DNA of 7,395 nt, from positions 1-7,395 of the forward strand of contig JAQUJQ010000069.1 in assembly GCA_028680875.1 (NCBI GenBank), read 5' to 3'. The position numbers were made by a program, and so were the translations under genes. The notes beneath the pieces are model-generated. The model worked only from the letters and a program-made list of their open reading frames with translations, was not told where the DNA came from and made no database searches. Shown one piece after another: positions 5,989 to 7,395 of the stretch. This DNA comes from Eubacteriales bacterium. GTDB lineage: Bacteria > Bacillota > Clostridia > Peptostreptococcales > Anaerovoracaceae. Positions within the stretch are counted from its first letter, which is position 1, and every line of letters begins with the position of its first letter.

Positions 5989-7395
5989 CCTTTATATCTC
6001 CCCTGTCCTTCCCACTTTGTATCTCCATTAACTCTTTTGTTAATGCCAAGATTTTATCTCGATCGCTGTCATCATTTAATACTGTCAATAATTTTATGAT
6101 CTCCTCTTCCCTTTTGATTCGCAATGATTCTTCAATGTGGGCAATGCAATCACGAAACACTTCATTATCCTTATCTGCCAAATGGATATTTTCAATAATA
6201 TCCTTTAACACTCGGTTCTCATCTTCATCTAAACCATCACAGACTTTTTTAATGTCAATTTCCTCATCATCTCGATAAAGAGATTTTATAACCTGATAAA
6301 TCCTGAAATAAGTCGGATTTCTAAAGTACTCTGAGTAGGATGCAATCTTAGGAATATAGCTGCTTTTTACAACCATTAACTTAATCAGATTTTTTTCTAA
6401 CAGATTACCCTGTTCTCTTGGTTCCTTTATAGTAACCGGGCCGGATGATTCCCGGTGACGATTTACGTCAACTTCCATCCGTATGGCTCCTTCAGAAATT
6501 TTAGTCTGTTTTGCAATTTTTTTAATATAAGCATCCGCTTCAATTGGAGTTAATTGTTTTAATATCTCGGCGGCTTCTTTTAAAAAACGAACTCTGCCTT
6601 CTGTATTGTCAATCTTAATTTTTTGCCTAAGTAAATAAAGCTTATAATCGACAAAAGGCCTGGCCTGTCTCACCAATTCAAGGAATGCTTCTTTACCATT
6701 ATTCTTGATATACCCATCCGGATCTGCACCATCGCTGAGTTGCAGTACTTTTACTTTACAGCCTGCAGCATATAGGATGTCCATACCACGCAATGCAGCT
6801 GACTGTCCTGCCTGATCTCCGTCATAAGCCAATACCACATGATCTGTATAACGTTTTAACATTGCGGCCTGGTTTTCTGTTAACGCAGTCCCAAGCGATG
6901 CAGATACATTCCGTATACCATGTTGGTATAATGAAATCACATCCATGTATCCTTCTACAAGTATAGCGTAATCTTCTCTATTTATATCCTGCCTGGTTAA
7001 ATTTAATCCATAAAGGTTATTTTTCTTATGGAAAATAGCAGATTCAGGGGAATTCAGGTATTTTGGAACCTCATCACCTATAGCTCGTCCACCAAAACCG
7101 ATAACCTTCCCTCTTGTATTGATGATGGGAAACATAACTCTGTTTCTATATTTATCATAGTATTTCCCCTTTGAACTGGATATTAATCCCAACGAAAGCA
7201 AAAGTTCCGGATCTTCTCCCTTATTAATAAAATAATTATATAGGGTGCTCCATTCCTGATCCACATATCCAATACCGAATTTGCGCAGGGTATTAATTTC
7301 AAGTCCCCTCTTTAACATATAATTGTAACCCGGGTTGGGTTTTTTTATAAAATATTTATAGAAAAAGGTAGCCGCATCCCGATTAATCTCATATA
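5978..7395 (-). CDS. dnaG: DNA primase DnaG (5' end cut by window)
   Basis: The gene enters from the right edge: the frame stays open upstream of the ATG at 7318 and reads YEINRDAATFFYKYF, a typical DnaG stretch, so that ATG is internal. The visible part is 471 residues. Primases have about 600, so about 120 N-terminal residues are missing, including the zinc-binding domain. DnaG makes the RNA primers for lagging-strand synthesis and works with the replicative helicase. Visible landmarks (numbered from the first full codon) are GFGGRAI and PKYLNSPES of the RNA polymerase core, the Toprim glutamate E147 in VEGYMDV, the metal-binding D191 and D193 in AYDGDQAG, and DGADPDGYI (~221-228). The C-terminal ~150 residues are the helical helicase-binding domain. 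The stop codon lies inside the first codons of rpoD, consistent with co-transcription and translational coupling. Confidence 0.97.
   Translation of the reverse strand, partial: YEINRDAATFFYKYFIKKPNPGYNYMLKRGLEINTLRKFGIGYVDQEWSTLYNYFINKGEDPELLLSLGLISSSKGKYYDKYRNRVMFPIINTRGKVIGFGGRAIGDEVPKYLNSPESAIFHKKNNLYGLNLTRQDINREDYAILVEGYMDVISLYQHGIRNVSASLGTALTENQAAMLKRYTDHVVLAYDGDQAGQSAALRGMDILYAAGCKVKVLQLSDGADPDGYIKNNGKEAFLELVRQARPFVDYKLYLLRQKIKIDNTEGRVRFLKEAAEILKQLTPIEADAYIKKIAKQTKISEGAIRMEVDVNRHRESSGPVTIKEPREQGNLLEKNLIKLMVVKSSYIPKIASYSEYFRNPTYFRIYQVIKSLYRDDEEIDIKKVCDGLDEDENRVLKDIIENIHLADKDNEVFRDCIAHIEESLRIKREEEIIKLLTVLNDDSDRDKILALTKELMEIQSGKDRGDIKDEF

Noticed and set aside
5075..6278. Several plus-strand open frames opposite rpoD and dnaG
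   Set aside because: Their compositions (Ser/Phe/Ile-rich) are those of antisense shadows of acidic, Lys/Glu-rich genes, and no domain is recognisable.
1..7395. Mobile elements, CRISPR arrays, tRNA genes, riboswitches or a new defence-like system
   Set aside because: I saw no transposase, terminal inverted repeats, regularly spaced repeats, tRNA cloverleaf or accessory cluster. The right two-thirds is conserved housekeeping DNA.

Overview
All genes in this window lie on the minus strand, so transcription runs from high to low coordinates. The sequence is AT-rich, with strong AGGAGG-type ribosome binding sites, a type A RNase P RNA and an S-layer-homology (SLH) secreted protein. The gene order dnaG, rpoD, trmK, nif3 is a known Firmicutes arrangement. 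Together these point to a low-GC Gram-positive anaerobe of the class Clostridia, plausibly Lachnospiraceae or a neighbour. Type A RNase P RNA argues against Bacilli, which usually carry type B. The family-level placement is inference.

Right half (7395 down to 3274): a tight housekeeping operon. It opens inside dnaG (primase, 5' end outside the window), then rpoD (primary sigma factor, overlapping dnaG by 11 nt), trmK (tRNA adenine-22 N1-methyltransferase, 8 nt after rpoD) and nif3 (dimetal NIF3/YqfO-family protein, overlapping trmK by 11 nt). Replication priming, housekeeping transcription and tRNA modification are thus coupled in one transcript, as in the classical macromolecular-synthesis operon.

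Middle (3305 to 2851): rnpB, the catalytic RNA of RNase P. Its likely promoter is embedded in the last codons of nif3, and a hairpin plus seven-T terminator closes it. The gene exoA (exonuclease III family AP endonuclease, 2829 to 2074) begins only 21 nt past that terminator.

Left (2061 to 1): a sigma-A-like promoter followed by a long secreted protein with a TTG start, a signal peptide, two YcdB/YcdC-type repeats and C-terminal SLH domains. Its end lies beyond the window. This is the least characterised gene here.

I found no tRNA, rRNA, insertion sequence, CRISPR array, phage gene or obvious new multi-gene system. The points of interest are compact regulatory arrangements around rnpB and exoA, and the architecture of the YcdB-SLH protein.
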